A DNA stretch of 64,000 nucleotides from Isoetes taiwanensis. Lineage: Eukaryota > Streptophyta > Lycopodiopsida > Isoetales > Isoetaceae. The stretch covers positions 5,667,071-5,731,070 of the forward strand of contig JAJEKV010000047.1 in the NCBI GenBank assembly GCA_021234155.1, in the 5' to 3' direction. The position numbers were made by a program, and so were the translations under genes. The notes under the pieces were generated by a model. That model had not been told where the DNA came from, made no database searches, and saw nothing but the letters and a program-made list of their open reading frames with translations. This document shows, piece by piece, positions 1-11,462 of this stretch; positions within the stretch are counted from its first letter, which is position 1; each line of letters starts with the position of its first letter.

Positions 1-382
1 GGGAAGAGGCCAAGGGAGATCACGAGAATCAAGGGTACCCAAAGAAAGGGCGATGAGGCTACCATACACCTGCTAGGGTCCAATGAAAAGAGAACCTTGA
101 CCACCTTCCAGGCCTTGAGGAGACCTTTAAGAAAAGGCGAAGCATGAGGGAATGGCCGCAAATCCTCAAACAGAGCCCACGGCGACCGGCCGAATTGCTG
201 GCTTCCTAAACACAATAATAGAGTGGTGTGGCGGCGCGCCTAATGAGCTAATCCCGGGGATTGTTGCTCCCCGCAACAACCTGCCGGATAATTCGACACG
301 GTAACCTTCGTGTGTGCAAGGACACATCAAGCATACCTAAGCCCCGCCTTTGCAGGGGGCACACACTTCCACCATGCCACCT

Positions 383-601
383 TCACTTTGTAGCCCCCTC
401 CTCATTTCCTCCCCAAACAAAATTTGCGAATGGTGTCATCCAACTCCTTAACCACACTTTTCGGCGCCAAGTATGCGGGGAGGCTGCGTAAACATGAGTG
501 CTTCCTGAGCCGACTTGGCTATCGAGAATCCTACCAGCCATGGTGAGTTTACTCCCCCACCACCGTTCGAATCTTTTTAAGATTACGTAATGTCTCACCA
601 A
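383..601 (-). pseudogene. LINE ORF2 region after the RT palm
   Basis: The minus-strand reading has KLTMAGRI, SPHTWRRKVWLRSW and NFVWGGNEEGATK. It resembles the segment that follows the RT palm in plant L1 ORF2 proteins (SxAGRLxLI ... FLWGG). It continues the element described for 1-1522 in a third frame, and frames are interrupted again to the left. Confidence 0.6.
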
Positions 602-764
602 ATTGCCCTAGCATTAATGTCCAAGCCAAATGGTATGCCCTATGGTTTGGCGGTACAATATGGCGGTGTAAGAGCCCGTGGAAACTGACTCAACCACGCG
701 GAGGAGGTTCCTCCAAGACGCACATGGCCGAACGCACTTCCCGGTTTAAGCAAGCACCACGAAG

Positions 765-1491
765 CTAAAGAAAAGGCATCCAAAATATTCTTGGCTGCCC
801 GGAGATTGACTCATCTGCATGAAGAAAGAGGAATGTATCATCCGCAAATTGATTGCAAACCTGTTGCGACCCATCATCCATGCGGAGACCTTGCACCACA
901 TTGTCGGCAACTGCCACCTGAAAAAGCTGCGAGAGAGCTTCTGCCACTATAGTGAACAGAAAGGGGGCCAACGGACATCCCTGCCTAATGCCTCGGCCCA
1001 CGAGAAAGATTGAAGAGGTCTCACCCCCGACACCACACTGTCGCCCTAGCAGACACGCGCAGCTTCATAACCGTTTCCCTGAAACTAGGTCCGCACCCAA
1101 AGGCCTGCATCATATCTGCCAAGAACTGCCAGCTAACACTGTCATAAGCCTTGGCAAAATCCAGCTTAAGAAAAACAAGAGGTGCCTCATCCCTCTGAGC
1201 CCAATGCACTCCCTCAAAAGCGCTGACCACATTATGAAGAATGTTCATTTGTGGTATAAAACCGGGACTTTCTGCACTAATGGCGTGAACTAGTACTGGC
1301 TTAAGCCTCTCAGCCAAAGCCTTAGCAATGATTTTATACACTACAGACAACAGAGTAATAGGCCTCCAGTCATTGATGGTTTTAGGATGCTTACACTTGG
1401 GTATAAGTGAAATACAACCTGTATTCAGCAGAGGATGCATCGAGTTATTCCCCAAAAGATCCACATACACCTGCACCACCGAGTCCCCCAC
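765..1491 (-). pseudogene. LINE ORF2 reverse transcriptase fragment
   Basis: The first segment (1021-1491) carries the RT fingers: NDWRPITLLSVVYKIIAKALAERL, given here only as its core WRPITLL, then FIPQMNILHNVV and LKLDFAKAYDSV, where FAKAYD contains the first catalytic aspartate. The second segment (765-1001), in another frame, has GIRQGCPLAPFLF and the catalytic QFADDTFLF, with FADD in place of the common YADD. Both are diagnostic of plant L1-clade RT. A frameshift lies between them near 1010. Upstream endonuclease and ORF1 are absent because of 5' truncation. Confidence 0.85.
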
Positions 1492-1524
1492 CCATTCCCA
1501 GTACTTTGCTGGCCCCTTTAATGC

Positions 1525-3190
1525 ATGTGATTTACATAATTACCCTAAGGTAATATTTATGAATTAACATTATCATAGTATCGGATACATTACTTCCGAT
1601 AGTACAATTATATTTACTCTAAGCTTTGCAATATTAAACGACTTTTAGATCGCGATTATTTAAATAATAACCCTGATTTAGACCTATTGTTACATAGACA
1701 AGGTTTTAATTATCATACACAAGGATTAGATGTGCTTCTTATTCTCTTCCTTGGGTCCTGCATTACCCTTGGAAGTATATCCCTAAGATGCACTTAAGTA
1801 TATCTGAATTCTATTTTCTATTTATTTTTATAAGGACCCGAGGTCATATAGCTATCCTTGGAAGGAATTGCATCCTTGCGAAGGATTAATTAATATGCTA
1901 CCTCACATTACCGTTGTTATTTACTTATTTCCCTATGGTACATATACGTACAACAATTTCTATCCAGTTATTAGGATCTATATTCTTATTTATAAGACAC
2001 ATTAAAGCTTATAATGCATGCACACGCCTTACCTAAGGCTAGAATGCATCCACCCATTGAGCCGGCGTCGAGTAATTTGGAGATGACTTGGTCGTTGCGT
2101 TGCTCCCATAGTTTTGCTCCATTCCTTGGTGTAGTTAGCTACTACGTCGGTCTCGCACGTTGAAGGCCACCTGAGCACTAAGGTATCTATCTAGCTTACG
2201 CTCTATTCTCTTCGGCCATTCTTGCGGAGTGAACTCTATTCTACTGGCCTGGTCAATTTGATGCAAGTATGCGTTCAATCATAAGATTGAGCCCTCCCAC
2301 TTTCTTGAAAAAAGAAAATGGTCCTGCACTCCTTTAATGACGTTGTACACAACGTCATATCTATTCCCCCCTTAAGAGGTTATCGCGCTTCTTACTTAGC
2401 GCATTAATTTACGGTAGTAGGCGACATATATAATCATCTAAGATGGATGCACATATTATGTTATCATTTATTTCAATATAGTTATGGGTTACCTACTTAG
2501 TTAGAACGATTCTAAACCACAAGGTTTTGTCATCATGACAATTCCTTTTGTCTCAAAAGACTATTTGATTGCTATAATTGTTATTTTAGATGTATCTTAC
2601 ATGTACTATTCTTTTATATTCTAGAGATTCCCCTTTCTTAGTTATTTAAATTCTTGGAATATTCCTACCAATCGAATTGATGTCAATTAAGTAACAAGTT
2701 GGCCGGACTTGTTAGATTACTTCTTTTCTTTCGGTTGGATTATTCTTTTGGAGGTACTAGATTTATACATGGTCACAATTATCCTAGTAATGATTCCTTC
2801 TTAGCGAGGTGATCAATCTCACCAAGTGGTTTCAATATGTTGGATGTCTACATTAACAATGGTGTATAATTTTAGTTACTCCTATCGTTTTCCTTCCCAA
2901 TATTTGACGCTTAGCTCAATATTGGGGCAATCCTTTCGGGAGAATGTCTAACAATGCCTTCTAATCCCAATATGGATGTTACCATCCCTACATTTAACCT
3001 ACTAGGCCCCATGGCCTTAGATGCCTGAGCTTGCTAGAAGCTCATCCACTCGTTGCCTGCTTGAAATAGCAAGGTAACGTTCTTCCGAGTCGCTCGATAC
3101 TTCAGTCTCCTTGACGGTGGATCCTCTTTGATGTAGAGGTTGACTTTGTTCGTTAGAAGCCTCTCATTGCTGGTGGCTTGCTGGTGTAGT
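1525..3190. other. AT-rich 3' noncoding part of element A
   Basis: No gene is visible. Near 1535-1560 the block AATTACCCTAAGGTAATATTT matches in kind the block AATTACCTCAGGTAATATTT at 36583-36602 (first 20 bases given), which in the inner element lies between pol and the 3' LTR. The rest is AT-rich with scattered stops on both strands. Confidence 0.4.
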
Positions 3191-3199
3191 TGATCACTT

Positions 3200-5902
3200 G
3201 AAATCTTCCATGCCTCTTTTCAAAAGCCTGAAGGTGGCGCCGTTGAAAAAAAAGGTTTTTCATCTTGAACTCTTTGTCTTGGCGGCTAAAGGACGACTCT
3301 GTATCCGATATTGTTTCTTCGACTCCATCAACGTCTCATACATCGAGTCCTCTTGTTGCCCAAAGAGTGTTGAGGATGTTGATTGCTTCACCCCTGCAAA
3401 TTGCCTGACATCTCTTCCTTTTATCTGTTACGCTATGGGGGGGAATAACAAGGGAACTATATATGCAAAGCATATAACTTACATAATTACAATTACTACT
3501 AGAGCTATTAGGTCCCCCTTGTGCCTCCCTCCGAGTTGCACACCTACTCCTTGGCAATGTCATCGGTGTTCCTCCCGGTGCAATGGTGTTGACGATCCAT
3601 ATCCTCCTATTTGTACGTCAGCTCGTACTCCGGGGTAACTTGTTGATGTATTTGGGCCCTCCGATGTTTGTCGGCTATGGCACAACACGCTTTGCATCAC
3701 ATTCTAACTAAAGGTGTGGTGGTCGTTGATGCTTCGATATTTCGGTCTGCTTCCTGATCCTGTTCTTGGGCGGTAACTGTTCCCCCCTTCATGATACTTG
3801 AAGCTATTTGAAGGCGTCTCTTGAGGCTGTGCGCGATTCCTTTGGCTATACTCCTCTGGAGTTGTGCTCTTCTGCAGTTGTTCTTTGAATCGTCCATCCT
3901 TGGGTTCACCAAGTTGCATGCAAGTCCGCGTGCAAGTCATCAGCTCGCCTCGCTTAGTTGCTTCTCTGTCGAGTTTCCAAACTTCCTTGTTTGATCCCCT
4001 CGATCACATGGCTTGGACGTTGTCACGTTCCACTGTGCTATGCTGTCTTCCTGTCTTGAGGTACCTTCCGGTGGCTTAGATTGTGCTCGTCAGTTTTGAT
4101 CCTCCTGTTGCCTCTAGGGAGCTCGTGGAAGAAGTCGGTTGCTAGCACTTCTCCAGCTTTCAGTTCCTGGCCTTTGTCCCTCTATGCATGTCGGCCTCTC
4201 TGGCAAGTAAGGCATCATGGCTCTCCTCCCTGCTGGCTATATTGTCGGGATGATGGATCCTTATATCTGCGCAGCTTGACCCTTGAGTTGAAGGAGTACC
4301 TGCCTTAAATACACTCCTGTCGTTGAATAGCCTGGCTATTATCTTGAACTCTCTTTTTGCCGAAGGTGCTTCAGTTGCTATCCTTGTCGTTAAGGTGTCG
4401 AATGCTTCTACCTTGGGCGTTTGACGTGCCACATGTCGGAGATATGATCGGCTTCTTCTCTTCTAATTACTGGTAGGAGTACCTGACGAAGCCATCACCT
4501 AGTTGTTGAAGGCATATCTCCTCGTCGTGGTGCCTTTCGTAAGTGCATCTCCATCTAATACACGTGTCATAGCGCATCACCCTATATTACCACAAGGTGG
4601 AATTATGGTCGTCGAGATGTTGCCTTCTTAGTTGGCTCGTTGATGTCGGGTCATTCCTCCTTCTATTGTTGAGGTTCATGTCTGATCCGAGCTCGTCACG
4701 CCAGTTGCGAAGAATGGTCGTCGATGTGATCCCTTGAGAAAGATGCTCCTCCTTAATGTGTATATTCATCGTGAGGAATGCGGTGACCGCTCAACGTCCC
4801 TACATGCGGTGTGTCATTGCAAGGTTGCCGTTGTGCAGTGTCGTTGATCGCTTGAGTAGGATCACCTAGCTGTTGCAGTTGGGCATTCTTGAATGTCTTC
4901 GAAGCTCTGAGATCGTGGTCGGTAGGCAGGCATTGTGATTCCTCCGCAGGTTGAATTTCTGAGTGCGACTCATGTTGCTTGGGCTTTGCTTCATTCTGAA
5001 GTGCCTCTCCCGTGCCTAGAAGTGTGATCATCTCCATTGCACCTATCATAGCTCCTTTTGGTCGCCTTTGCGTGATTTGTACCTGCTGGCTAGGTCGTCT
5101 TCTCCGTCCTTTGGGTCCTATCCATTCGAGTCTCGCACTCCTTGGCTGACATAGTAAAGCTGTCCTTCCTTTGGTTTCTAGGTGTTTCTGGGTCCGGAAT
5201 TCTTGTTCGAGCGGAATATTCTCCTCCTTGATCTTGCCCCTAATGCTGATATAGGCCTTCAAGTCGGAGATGTTCCTTCCGTGGTATGCGTCTCCTCCCC
5301 CTCATGGTCTCCTACTTTTTGGAACCGATGAAAGTTCTCCTGCTCGTGCAAGGGAGCTGGAAGCTCGTCCTGGTCAGCCTTAGGTGCTTGTGGTTGCCTA
5401 GCTTGGTCGCTCCTTTTGTTGGCGTTGCCTGACATTCGCTTGAGCTGCTGGGCTGCAAGGTCGTGGTGGTCTTCTCTCCGGTTTCTATACACTCCTGTGT
5501 CGCCATGACTTCTCTCCTCGACGGAAGATTATGCCCTCTGGCCCTAGCTCGTGATGCTAACGCGGCATCGATGTCTAACGTCTTCCTGCACCTATGTTTT
5601 GCTGCCTTGCGTTCTTCCATTTGAAACTCATGGGCGTCGAGTTGGTGAAGGCGTCGAGATCCTCTTCCTGATGTGACCTCGTGGACGTGGTAGCCGGGAG
5701 GTTGACATCTAGAAAATTCTTGATGCCGTTGGTTACCAATTATTCTTCCCATTTGATGAAGATTGATGATAGGCCGGTGGTGTCCTGCTCTACTCGTTTG
5801 TCGGTTGAGGTGTTTGTCGTTGTGCTTCCCTCTCTTGGGTCTGCCTTTCCGGTCTCCTCTCCTTATCTGTCTGTACATCGGCTGGGACCTTGATGTCTTC
5901 AA
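3200..5902 (-). pseudogene. degenerate gag region of element A
   Basis: Several overlapping minus-strand frames of 60-196 codons (5312-5902, 4753-5262, 4160-4432) are rich in Arg, Lys, Gln and Glu and are broken by frameshifts. Their place, between the gag-like N-terminus and the 3' noncoding part of element A, suggests the remainder of gag. I see no zinc knuckle (CX2CX4HX4C), no protease DSG/DGG and no RT motif. Individual reading frames should not be taken as genes. Confidence 0.4.
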
Positions 5903-6083
5903 GAAGTTGCGCCTCTAGCTCTTCTGTGGCTCTGGCCCTGTACTTCGAAAGCAACGCTCGTATATCCTAGAGTCTAAGGTCTACTTGAAGGGCTCTCCTA
6001 CAACATTTTGGGCTCTATATGCAAACAAGATGGCTTGAGCAGCATTACTGAAGACATATCTATGATATACAAGTCTATGGACA

Positions 6084-6287
6084 TTAGGACATGTGGTATG
6101 GCATGACATGAGGGTTGTTTTGCAAGACCTCCATGATGTTTGAGGCATACTCTAAGGTCCTAGCAAAGTTGGTTTGAGGGAGGGGTCCCATCTCTACACA
6201 TGGAGCGGCTTGGGCAGCTCTAGACTCTAGCTCCTTTCTAGGTACCCTGACAATAGGGAGTGTCAATGTGGCGGCTATATAAGTCAA
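6084..6287 (-). pseudogene. gag-like remnant of element A
   Basis: The reading includes PCVEMGPLPQTNF, LEYASNIMEVLQNN and PYHMS. This pattern (PCV, Pro-x-Thr, Asn-x4-Leu-x-Asn, Pro-x2-Met-Ser) parallels the protein at 42050-42301 of the related inner element (PPCVGYFAPNTAL, IPNVDKYLENK, PNYMS). Position just after the leader agrees with an N-terminal gag region. The function is not known beyond that, and the reading frame is short. Confidence 0.45.
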
Positions 6288-6672
6288 ATTCTATTAGAAG
6301 GACACAGAATTAGGTCAAGGTTTATGCCTTTGGCATGAGCAGAGGTGATGTACTAACAGTTGGACTTGGGTTGCTATGCTGAGGTCTAGATGACTATAAC
6401 AAAAGGGTGTTCTTGGGCACTTCTATCTAGGAGTAAGGCATCAGCTTCGAGCCGAGAGCAATACTTGCGAGCTACTAATGGGGTATGCTTCTATCTACAA
6501 ACAAACTACAGTTTGGAAAAACAATTCAAGGGTTTGAGCAATTTTGGTCATTTTGAGCTAGGGTTTGACATTTCTAGCCTAATTTGAGGTCATAAATGGA
6601 TTCTAGGCTGTCTAACGGTCCTATTGCAACAAATTTCAGGCGATTTGGAGCTCTGTAGCTCAAGTTATGGAG

Positions 6673-7731
6673 GTCTCACAGGTTGCGCCCTGCTCAAAAA
6701 CTAAAGTTTAGTTCTTTGACCAGGCGCGAGCTGTGAGACATTGGCTGTAAATTGGGTTAAACTTGTCCAATTTGGGTGATCTAAGGGTCAATTCATGCTA
6801 GTCTCCTCGAGTTAGGCAGAATGGACCCCTTACTTGGTCAATTTGGAGGTGTTTTGGTCTAGTTTGGACATGGTCTAGGTATGAAGGTCTCACAGGTTGC
6901 GCCTCGTTCAAAAACTAAACTTTAGTTTCTTGACAAGGCGCGAGCTGTGAGACATCACACTTTTTGGTCTGAGAATATCCTATTTTACTAAAATAAAAAC
7001 TACTACTTGCTAACTCGTCCTAATTAAGCAAGATTTGACACATAAACCACTCAAAATTATCATGTATTAACAAAATTATTGATTATTTACAACATATCTA
7101 CTGGGGATCTCCCTTAATTAAACTAGCTAATTGCATGTCCTTCCTCATGAGGGTTACTCGCTTCGCATGAACAGTGCAGGCTGTTGAGTCTTCAAAATGT
7201 TGGACCAGCTTCTGCTCTGCTGCTTCTTGAGCCTTGGCCTCCCGCTCTCGTTCTGCCCTCTCTTCTTCTTGTTTCCTTCGGCCTCCTTGGCCTCACATTT
7301 AAGCCTTGTCGAGAAAGTCGAGCGATTCATTTTGGTGCGCATCATGTCGATCCAGTCCCGGTGTCTATCAAGATCTTTGTCTCTATCTAGCTTAAGGGTC
7401 TTGGTTCTAAGTCTAAGGCTTAGCCATTAATATTATGTAACATTATTAAAGCTTAAATCAAATTAAGAATTATAATTCAAATACAAACGATGCCCGCCCT
7501 CAATGGTTGGCACGGGGGGGTTTGGGGGGGTTCAACCCTGTGGGTGGGAGGTTCAATTCCTGCTACTGCGGGAACCCTTTTAATATGAGGTTCAAATAGA
7601 TTGAAAAACTAGACTAATCTAGCTAATTCCTAGGCTGAAATTCGAATCACCAAGTTACTTTTTTGAAATTTATCAGTTTTAAAGATGTTTTAAGATCAAT
7701 GCTGTGAGACCAAGGCGCGAGCTGTGAGACC
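6673..7731 (-). repeat. leader hairpins of element A (two complete, one partial)
   Basis: Two inverted repeats, 6673-6739 and 6887-6953, have arms GTCTCACAGGTTGCGCC and GGCGCGAGCTGTGAGAC, with a second palindrome in the loop (AAACTAAA..TTTAGTTT). A partial unit at 7701-7731 has two copies of CTGTGAGAC around GGCGCGAG. They lie between primer site and gag remnant. The element at 34868-45976 has four analogous hairpins in the same place. Confidence 0.75.
7490..7580 (+). repeat. tRNA-like (SINE-like) segment inside element A leader
   Basis: A possible A box (CAATGGTTGGCACGG) is followed by GAGGTTCAATTCCTG, a good B-box-like T-arm, about 55 bases later. There is no acceptor-stem pairing, so it is not a working tRNA. 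It could be a SINE head or chance similarity. Confidence 0.3.
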
Positions 7732-7952
7732 ATCTTGCCTGAGGAGGTTTTGACCCATTCTTTTTAGTCTTATTAAGTTTCAATTCACTTAACTGTGCTA
7801 ATATTAAGTTCCAATTCGCTTAACTGTTACTAGCTTAGCACAAACTACAAAAATGAGGAAAAAATTTCCCACTTTTCGAGGTTTCAGGATCCTATCAAGT
7901 TAGTACTCTTGGGGAGCATGGTCGCTGCTTTGCTCTTGGTCTCCAAGAACAT

Positions 7953-7964
7953 TGCTCGATACCA
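7953..7964 (-). other. primer binding site of element A (tRNA-iMet type)
   Basis: Just inside the 5' LTR the minus strand reads TGGTATCGAGCA. The usual plant LTR-element site is TGGTATCAGAGC, complementary to the 3' end of initiator-Met tRNA. The match is exact apart from CAGAG appearing as CGAG, a one-base loss that recurs elsewhere in the window. Confidence 0.7.
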
Positions 7965-7967
7965 CTT

Positions 7968-9476
7968 TGTGGCGTCCCCTACTGGGTTATCACGGTGCAC
8001 TCATCGTATACAAAGCGGGAGTTCATCCCTATACCAGCTCCACTTGATATTACAAGGCCCTCCACACCTCACCGCAATCTAGTGGGAAGAATGAAGGTGT
8101 CATTTACCCCATGTCTCCCCTCGGGGCCTACCTGGCTCTGCTGAAGCGTAAACATATGTAAGTACATATACATCAAAGCACATCATGACCATCTCGAAGG
8201 ATGGCTCACCACATATCTGCATAGACAAAGATCGGCCACAATACAAAGGAAGTTCCTACCCAAGGCTCGGACACATGGATAGGCCGAGACAAGCTTGGGC
8301 CTCGAGTTCATTGCGGACAAAGAATCATGACAATGGATTGGGCTGGCACAAGAACATGGCATTGGGTTGTCCACTCCATCCGCCCCCTCCATTGCACACT
8401 TTGCGAGTAGGTTGAAAAGTGTTGGGATCTGATTTGTAGCCCGGCCGGGTGCATAGCCAAAGGGCTATTCCTGGGTTACATCTCCCAGGTCCGTGGGGCA
8501 GGTAGGGATCACTCCCTCCGGAGATCTACATGCTGATCCAAGGTGACTAGAGGGCCACTTGCCCTTATTGACTTAACCCACTGGAAGGTGAACTCCACCC
8601 CACGGGTTCGAGCCCATGCCTTACCCACACTCAGTGGCAAGCCATTAGACCTAGTCACTCTGATCCCCGGTAGGCCTTACACACCGAGGGATTGGTCAAG
8701 GGTCGAACACTAACCTCATTCTAAGCCGGTCGGCCCCTTCACCCACAACCCGGTGGGGTTCTTGTACCGCAGAGGCGAAAATCTAGTAATGCACTAAGAG
8801 GGACTAACTAGGAGCATCATCTACTAAGCTTTAAGTCTCTACCCCCTTCCCCATACAATGAGTTCCACGAGAATCCATCCGTCCATCATATCAACATAAT
8901 AAATAATAAAGAACTAATCTATCTCATAGAGTTAGGTTCTTTAGTTAGGTCAATCTCGGGATCTACTTGGCTGCTAGGGGTGATCTAATAGGCTAAACCT
9001 ACCGAAGAAGGTTGGAGTAAGGTTTATGCTATTTGATCGACCAAATACCGATCCACTGTTCCTCCCTCTTGATGCGGGGCGTCCATGTCCTTGTTACCGC
9101 CGGGATGCGGTCGGAGGGATGATCGACTAGGCGGGCGCCTGAGGCGGTCGTGGGAGTTGGAATTGACTCCTCGGTAGCGACCTGAGCTCGGAAGATTTCC
9201 GGAAGGTCGTGGCGAAAGGAAAGTTAGGGTTTGGTGCCTTATGTAGGCTATCAGTTAGGTTTAGGGTTTCCATGACCCTTGGTCTACCTTTAATGGGTTA
9301 AAGGTCTAAAAGTGCGCACATTTCTAAGTGTGCGCACCATTGCAAGTTGCCCCCTAGGGCGCCCTTGCTTGGGTACACGTCGGCGTACACGTCGATTGGG
9401 GCCGGCGATGTACGCGTGGCGGTCTTGATCATGATATCGATCTGGGACCATTATCTTCATCTTTGGAAACGTCACA
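7968..9476 (-). repeat. 5' LTR of element A
   Basis: It starts TGTGGCGTCC and ends AACGTCACA on the plus strand, so it has TG..CA ends. It can be aligned piecewise with the LTRs at 34868-36478 and 44377-45976: the boundary blocks CGTCCCCTACT and GAACGTCACA, the block GTGTCATT..CACCC..TCTCCC, and TGGCTGGCA..GAACATGGC followed by CCACTCCATCCGCCCC. The TATA-box position found in those LTRs (about 9238 here) has decayed. The partner LTR is not in the window. Confidence 0.75.
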
Positions 9477-9814
9477 CATACGAATCTAAAGCAAAATGTA
9501 GCAAGTGAAATCTCAACATAGGACATAGAATGAAAGTGCCCAGATGAATCAAAATTCCAAACCAATGATCATAGAGCAACAAAAAGGAATAGATGCCATT
9601 TAGCAGCACACAACGATGCGATTTATGGCAAAACGATGAGGAATTGCGACAAATGACATCTCTTTGACATTTCCCTTGCCTTATCTAATTCTCCTAGCCA
9701 TGGATCTGGAAAAATCCAGATCTAATAGTGTAAAAATAACCACATCAATTCTTGGGAAATGGCATGTGGAAATGAGAAGGTTATAGGCGAGAACTGGGTG
9801 TTAGAGGCTAGAGA
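9477..9814. other. no gene seen
   Basis: This is the flank between element A and the GA microsatellite. Bases 9477-9481 (CATAC) would be one copy of the target duplication of element A; the other copy is not in the window. Confidence 0.4.
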
Positions 9815-9949
<135 letters not shown>

Positions 9950-10035
9950 TGAAATGTTTATTAATCACGTCTGTGAGACCATCAGGTCTAGAAGACGTTC
10001 ACACTATACACATTCGAAGTTATAAAAAATATCAT

Positions 10036-10635
10036 CTAATGCATCCTCAGACAGGAGTGCATTAGCCTCTTCCCCCTCGTTCTCATCTTCTTTAAGCAAA
10101 TATCTCTATGCTTGAGGACATCCACAAGAAATCTACCCATCGGAAAGGCAGCAATATTGAAGAATTCTAACAATGTATTTGAGGAAATCCCAAATTTGCT
10201 TCTAATGTTAGCATATGCAGGACAATGGAGAATCACATGGGGTTCATCCTCTATCTCATCAGCATCACATAATTTGCATACTCTTGCTTCTCGTGGTATA
10301 TTACCCCATCTTCCTACCTCCACCCCAAGTCTATGGGAGCTGAGCCGCATTCTGCTAATGGTGTGCCTCATTTTCATTGACACCCCCTCCTTCAAATATG
10401 ATGCCTCCTGCAGGGTTGGGTTCATCATCCTTCTATAGAATTCCTTTTTCACTTCTGGAACACTCCACAACTTCTGTAGAACATTCTCTCTGACCCATTC
10501 TCTAAGCCTACGTCTGTTGCTGCTGAGCGCATTTATATCTAAACTCCACTTGTGCATCCAAACCACTATGTCAGCATACCACCCTTTCTCTTTACTTGCC
10601 TCTAATGCCAAGCGCGGCAAACTATCAACTTCCAT
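10036..10635 (-). pseudogene. LINE ORF2 C-terminal domain with CCHC motif
   Basis: A 199-codon frame corresponding to the C-terminal part of ORF2. It includes RLSSHRLGVEVGRW and the zinc motif CKLCDADEIEDEPHVILHC (Cys-x2-Cys, then His and Cys), typical of plant non-LTR retrotransposons (zf-RVT type). The same IEDE-x-H arrangement occurs in the other LINE family here (26450-26520 and 61580-61650). The end of the frame lies 90 bases before the 3' tail. It overlaps the RT-finger frame by 34 bases at the deletion junction. Confidence 0.8.
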
Positions 10636-11408
10636 CTCAAATCAACTTCCATCTCAAGTTTTTTCTTACCAATGACAGAGTCCATCAATGCTCTGAAGGT
10701 GACCAGATGATCCGTAGTGGATTTTTTGCGACGGAAACCCGCTTGGCCCTTAGCTCTAACCTTAGATTCCTCCGCCCAACCACTAATTTTAGCATCAAGC
10801 ATGGTAGCAAAAAGCTTCGAATATAAGCTACTAATCATTATCATTCTATAATTATTTGGGTCTGATTCATCACCTGCTTTATGCAACGGTTTGACTCTAT
10901 TTATCTGCCATGATTGCGGGAATCCCTCATGTAATGATGCATTAAACATCGAGACAAGCACATTAGCAACAGAAGGGCCTGCCCATTTAAACATTTCTGC
11001 TGTTAGCCCCAAGGCGTCGGCCGCTTTTCCATTAGAAAGCTTTTGAAGTCCTTTAAGGACATCCTCAACAGTAAATACAAGGGTGTTAAACCCAACTGCA
11101 TGCCCAATGGCCTCATCCAGCCCATGCACATGATAAAGCTCTTGCACCTGCTTCCACAAATCAGCCACATCAAGCATCGCATTCATTGATTTTTTAGGCT
11201 TGAGCCTTAACCAAAACTTCTTGGGATCTGAAATCAACTCCGTAACCATATCTTCACGCTTTTTCCGCAAGAATGCTTTCTTTTTGGATTTTATCAGCTG
11301 AATATATTCTTTCTTAACCATCCTTTTATTTGCTCCCTTAGCTGATTTGAATTCATGTCTCTTTTGCTTACATTCTATGTCAAACCATCCGTTACATGGA
11401 AGCCCCAA
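10602..11408 (-). pseudogene. LINE ORF2 RT fingers, palm deleted
   Basis: The 268-codon frame starts with a Lys-rich linker (RMVKKEYIQLIKSKKKAFLRKK), here shortened to KKEYIQLIKSKK, then GKAADALGLTAEMFKW (the GPDG-like region), SWQINRVKPLHKAGDESDPNNYRMI, shortened to RVKPLHKAG and NNYRMI, and GQAGFRRKKSTTDHL (the GF-R region of RT). It then ends at EMEVD. The block A aspartate (FxxAFD), the QGxPLSP motif and the YADD box are all absent. The next frame starts at the C-terminal part, so the catalytic core is missing. A 17-base direct repeat marks the junction at 10624-10657. Confidence 0.85.
10624..10657. repeat. 17-bp direct repeat at RT deletion junction
   Basis: ATCAACTTCCATCTCAA occurs twice back to back. 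It sits exactly where RT fingers are joined to the C-terminal domain. It may be a trace of the repair or template switch that removed the RT palm. Confidence 0.75.
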
Positions 11409-11462
11409 TAATCTTCTTCTGGAAACAAAGCAATCGTTAGAACTTTGAGAGTACTAAAGAAG

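Larger units (their letters stand above)
1..1522 (-). mobile_element. L1-type LINE, 5'-truncated, runs off the left edge
   Basis: A non-LTR retrotransposon reads from about 1522 leftwards. Reverse transcriptase finger and palm motifs are seen at 1021-1491 and 765-1001, and the downstream thumb/connection region is recognisable at 383-601, where SMAGR-like and FVWGG motifs of plant LINEs occur. Homology stops abruptly near 1522, in the middle of the RT finger region, and the sequence beyond belongs to an LTR element. That is the usual 5' truncation of a LINE insertion. The 3' end lies outside the window. Several stops and frame changes show it is dead. Confidence 0.85.
1525..9476 (-). mobile_element. 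Ty3-type LTR element A, non-autonomous, left end missing
   Basis: Read on the minus strand, the order is 5' LTR (7968-9476), primer site complementary to initiator-Met tRNA, a leader with hairpins (6670-7731), gag-like remnants (about 6290 down to 3200) and an AT-rich 3' region (3190-1525). The LTR and the leader layout resemble those of the element at 34868-45976, so they are related families. No reverse transcriptase, RNase H or integrase motif is visible in any frame. The 3' LTR is not in the window because a LINE (1-1522) interrupts it. The element is probably a gag-only or LARD-like derivative moved by a relative; that part is inference. Confidence 0.6.

Noticed and set aside
3198-3638. 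146-codon plus-strand frame with several Cys
   Set aside because: It runs opposite to element A, has no homology I can see, and the base composition is that of the element.
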